Positions 62,827 to 64,000 of a stretch of 64,000 nucleotides of DNA are shown here, one piece after another. Each line of letters opens with the position of its first letter. The stretch's first letter is position 1. The stretch comes from Bradyrhizobium sp. ORS 285. Lineage in GTDB: Bacteria; Pseudomonadota; Alphaproteobacteria; Rhizobiales; Xanthobacteraceae. The notes under the pieces were generated by a model. That model worked only from the letters and a program-made list of their open reading frames with translations, was not told the DNA's origin and searched no databases. The DNA lies in contig NZ_LT859959.1 in assembly GCF_900176205.1 (NCBI RefSeq), positions 5,353,001 through 5,417,000 on the forward strand, read 5' to 3'. Position numbers and translations under genes: made by a program.

Positions 62827-64000
62827 TCAATACCCCAGCGCGCAGCCGTCCTTGCGCGGGTCGGAGCCGCCGGTGAGCGTGCCCTTGTCCCAGTCGATCC
62901 AGATCGCCTGGCCGCCGCCGAGCGGCGACACCACCTTGGTGGTCTTGTGGCCGATCTTCTGCAGACCCTCGACGACGTCGGCCGGCACGCCGTCCTCGAG
63001 CTGATAGACGCCCTCGTAATGCAGGCCACGCGCCATATCGATCGCTTCCTGCACGTCGCAGCCATAGTCGAGGATGTTGGTCAGCACGCGGGTCTGGCCG
63101 ACCGGCTGATACTGGCCGCCCATCACGCCGAACGACATCTGCGCGCGACCGGCCTTGGTGGCGAGCGCCGGGATGATGGTGTGCAGCGGACGCTTGCCCG
63201 GGCCGATGCAGTTCGGATGGCCGGGCTGGATACGGAATCCGCCGGCGCGGTTCTGCAGCAGCACGCCGGTCTCGTTGGAGACGATCGCCGAGCCGAACGA
63301 ATGCGCGATCGAGTTGATGAAGGAGCAGACGTTACGGTCACGGTCGACCACCGTGATGTAGACCGTTTCCGGGTTCATCGGCGGCGCGACGTTCGGCAGA
63401 TCGAGCAGCTTCTCCAGGCTGATCTGCGAGATGTATTCGTCGGCGAACTCCTTGGCGAGGATGCTCGCGACTTCGGTGGTCATGTGCTCGGGATCGCCGA
63501 TGTGCTGCTCGCGCATCATGTAGGCGATGCGCGCGGCCTCGGCTTCCAGGTGGAAGCGCTCGACGCTGAGCGGATCGATGCGCGTGAGGTCGAAGCGTGA
63601 GAGGATGTTCAGCATCACCAGCATGGTGATGCCCGGCCCGTTCGGCGGGCACTGCCAGACGTCGTAGTCCTTGTAGGTGGTGCCGATCGGCGAGGTCACC
63701 TCGGTCTGGTGGTTGGCGAAATCCTCCAGCGTGTGCAGGCCGCCGATGCCGCGCAAGGTCTGCACCATGTCCTCAGCGACGGCGCCGGTGTAGAAGCCCT
63801 TCGGCCCTTCCTTGGCGATGACGCGCAGTGTCTGCGCCAGCTCCGGCTGGCGGATCACGTCGCCGGCGACGGCGGCCTTGCCACGCGGCAAAAAGTAGCG
63901 CGCGGTGTTGGTGCCGTTCTTGAGCTTCTCGAACTGATTGTTCCAGTCGAAGGCGACGCGCGGCGCCACCACATAGCCGTCCTCGGCGGCGCGGATCGCC
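62827..64000 (-). CDS. Gamma-glutamyltransferase family protein, C-terminal part (cut by window edge)
   Basis: About 390 C-terminal residues are visible; the start lies beyond base 64000. The sequence runs through the end of the large subunit and the small subunit of a gamma-glutamyltranspeptidase-like Ntn hydrolase. The autocatalytic/catalytic Thr is in PETVYITVVDRD, which aligns with the TTHFSVVD motif, and the segment GVLLQNRAGGFRIQPGHPN and the GGQYQPVGQTRVL region are conserved. The motif differs from classical GGT in the residues after Thr (VYI for THF), so the enzyme may belong to a GGT-like branch with another substrate. It is followed by repeats. Confidence 0.9.
   Translation of the reverse strand, partial: AIRAAEDGYVVAPRVAFDWNNQFEKLKNGTNTARYFLPRGKAAVAGDVIRQPELAQTLRVIAKEGPKGFYTGAVAEDMVQTLRGIGGLHTLEDFANHQTEVTSPIGTTYKDYDVWQCPPNGPGITMLVMLNILSRFDLTRIDPLSVERFHLEAEAARIAYMMREQHIGDPEHMTTEVASILAKEFADEYISQISLEKLLDLPNVAPPMNPETVYITVVDRDRNVCSFINSIAHSFGSAIVSNETGVLLQNRAGGFRIQPGHPNCIGPGKRPLHTIIPALATKAGRAQMSFGVMGGQYQPVGQTRVLTNILDYGCDVQEAIDMARGLHYEGVYQLEDGVPADVVEGLQKIGHKTTKVVSPLGGGQAIWIDWDKGTLTGGSDPRKDGCALGY

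Overview
The window is GC-rich alphaproteobacterial chromosome. Codon use, protein types and intergenic palindromes fit Bradyrhizobium or a close relative in the Nitrobacteraceae; this is inferred from gene content, as there is no rRNA gene to confirm it. I saw no tRNA, rRNA, CRISPR array, transposase, integrase or phage gene. Both edges cut a gene: a TadG-like pilus protein at the left and a gamma-glutamyltransferase at the right.

Layout. 0-15 kb: housekeeping and envelope genes, including a Zn-alcohol dehydrogenase, phosphoglucomutase (pgm), small secreted proteins, an MltB-type lytic transglycosylase, a tautomerase, an SDR, a VOC protein, a membrane-anchored TAXI binding protein, and an Old Yellow Enzyme. 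A decayed autotransporter lies at 14.7-15.2 kb. 15.4-23.7 kb: a TonB-dependent uptake neighbourhood, with an outer-membrane receptor divergent from an orphan response regulator, an EF-hand protein, an outer-membrane barrel protein, a small secreted protein and the exbB-exbD-tonB operon. 24-33 kb: a complete glycerol uptake and oxidation locus in the order glpR, glpD, glpS, glpT, glpP, glpQ, glpU, glpV, with no glycerol kinase gene in the window. 34-40.3 kb: an RND efflux operon that runs on into its TetR regulator, a flavin reductase and a thioesterase. 40.5-45.1 kb: a giant autotransporter adhesin. 45.3-51.7 kb: an MFS importer, a TetR-hydrolase pair, an AlkX/YcaQ-type DNA glycosylase and an OmpA-family protein. 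51.7-56.5 kb: an ethylene-receptor-like hybrid histidine kinase, a protein mannosyltransferase and a MATE exporter. 56.7-64 kb: a second TadG-like protein, a CobW-family GTPase behind a Zur-like box, a His-rich cupin, CsbD, FKBP, and a dense cluster of palindromic repeats.

How the genes work together. GlpV, GlpP, GlpQ, GlpS and GlpT would import glycerol, GlpD would oxidise glycerol-3-phosphate once a kinase encoded elsewhere has acted, and GlpR would repress through sites seen upstream of glpD and glpR. ExbB, ExbD and TonB would energise the receptor at 15.5-17.9 kb. Several transporter and enzyme genes have clear palindromic operators, which were found by eye and are recorded below.

Most interesting points: (1) GlpS and GlpT carry complementary defects in ABC motifs, predicting one canonical and one degenerate ATP site in an importer; (2) the kinase at 51.7 kb keeps the ethylene/copper-binding residues of plant ETR1 with exact spacing; (3) three matches to the CRP box TGTGA-N6-TCACA lie at nearly the same distance upstream of envelope-protein genes. 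I found no convincing new defence or mobile system.
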